A stretch of DNA of 64,000 nucleotides from NCBI RefSeq assembly GCF_900302445.1, contig NZ_ONZF01000003.1, positions 248,001-312,000 of the forward strand, read 5' to 3'. The stretch is from Palleronia abyssalis. Lineage in GTDB: Bacteria > Pseudomonadota > Alphaproteobacteria > Rhodobacterales > Rhodobacteraceae. The notes under the pieces were generated by a model. That model worked only from the letters and a program-made list of their open reading frames with translations, was not told where the DNA came from and ran no database searches. Made by a program: the position numbers and the translations under genes. How positions within the stretch are numbered: the first letter of the stretch is position 1; each line of letters opens with the position of its first letter. Of this stretch, positions 63,782 to 64,000 are shown in pieces.

Positions 63782-64000
63782 GTGCGTACAGACCACTCGC
63801 GCGCAATGCCCCTGCGCGGCGCAATCCTCAGGCAAACTCTGTTAGCCGTCCCCTGCCTTGCCATCGCGTGGCTTTGCCTGTCGAACCTCGATCTCGACGC
63901 AGCGGCGGCGATCGCGGATCTGGGCGATTTCGGCACCTGGCGGTGGGGCGTGGCCGCGGCGTTCGCCGCGCTCGGGTTCTGGGCCATTGGCCGCTACGAC
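63782..64000 (+). CDS. Integral membrane protein, N-terminus only
   Basis: The frame is open to the window edge (73 codons). A GTG at 63782 has GGAAGG about 13 bases before it; the ATG at 63806 lacks a ribosome binding site. From the ATG the sequence has two hydrophobic segments (QTLLAVPCLAIAWLCLSN and WGVAAAFAALGFWAIGRYD). The GFWAIGRYD end reminds me of large rhodobacterial lysylphosphatidylglycerol-synthase-like or UPF0104 membrane proteins, but the visible part is too short to be sure. Confidence 0.6.
   Translation, partial: MRTDHSRAMPLRGAILRQTLLAVPCLAIAWLCLSNLDLDAAAAIADLGDFGTWRWGVAAAFAALGFWAIGRYD

Overview
This is chromosomal DNA of a high-GC alphaproteobacterium. The gene content and order fit the family Rhodobacteraceae (Roseobacter/Rhodobacter group): lysC next to ptsP, the run Suv3-like helicase / S4 protein / FdxA / CarD, a MoxR / DUF2927 / VWA block, a one-cysteine DksA and an Anbu-type proteasome homologue. 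I cannot name the species. I see no rRNA, CRISPR array, insertion sequence, integrase or prophage. Coding density is high and many neighbours overlap by 4 bases (ATGA or GTGA). The only gene-free stretch over 300 bases is 19594-19930.

Layout. 1-7.1 kb: the N-terminus of a UvrD/PcrA-type helicase (cut by the window edge), a small secreted DUF4189-like protein, an FMN-dependent 2-hydroxyacid dehydrogenase, pyruvate carboxylase and a hybrid histidine kinase. 7.1-10.4 kb (minus): the complete dTDP-L-rhamnose operon rmlC-rmlB-rmlD-rmlA. 10.6-18.3 kb (minus): two functional blocks in one direction. Upstream is an acyl-CoA degradation operon (thiolase, enoyl-CoA hydratase, SDR dehydrogenase, acyl-CoA dehydrogenase). 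Downstream are a YgiC-like ATP-grasp ligase, a DUF1190 lipoprotein, a SRPBCC membrane protein and a zinc alcohol/formaldehyde dehydrogenase. 18.4-24.2 kb: MaoC hydratase + SDR, PsiE-like protein, aspartokinase and the nitrogen-PTS enzyme I. 24.2-27.4 kb: a PhnF-like regulator without phosphonate genes, a CitE-like CoA-ester lyase divergent from a CaiB-type CoA-transferase, and tRNA-Ala(CGC). 27.4-38.2 kb: DUF2254 membrane protein, AmiC amidase with PBP1A (cell-wall operon), aminotransferase, DsbA-like oxidoreductase, 2OG-Fe oxygenase, triosephosphate isomerase, FAD monooxygenase and DksA. 38.5-42.1 kb: MoxR ATPase, DUF2927 lipoprotein, a 55-residue membrane protein and a CoxE-like VWA protein. 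42.2-44.9 kb: stress genes (Mn catalase, ferritin-like protein, OsmC, M48 protease). 44.9-50 kb: transaldolase, MtnA, VOC protein, DUF421 protein, MetY and a SIMPL-domain protein. 50.2-53.4 kb: a 1053-residue single-span membrane protein with GspL/PilM-like and PilP/GspC-like ends. 53.4-64 kb: a KefB-like antiporter, CarD, FdxA, S4 protein, Suv3-like helicase, small periplasmic proteins, SCP2 + lysophospholipase, Anbu, a PRC-barrel protein and the start of a membrane protein.

Themes. Sequences resembling the alphaproteobacterial general-stress sigma factor EcfG promoter (GGAAC-N16/17-CGTT) lie before osmC (exact, N17), before the SRPBCC-dehydrogenase pair (exact, N16, with a leader hairpin), before Mn catalase, and, with one mismatch each, on both sides of the Anbu / PRC-barrel intergenic region. 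They tie several dispersed genes into one possible stress regulon. The most unusual protein is the 50.2-53.4 kb composite, which looks like secretion or pilus inner-membrane assembly parts fused into one chain, with no other secretion gene nearby.
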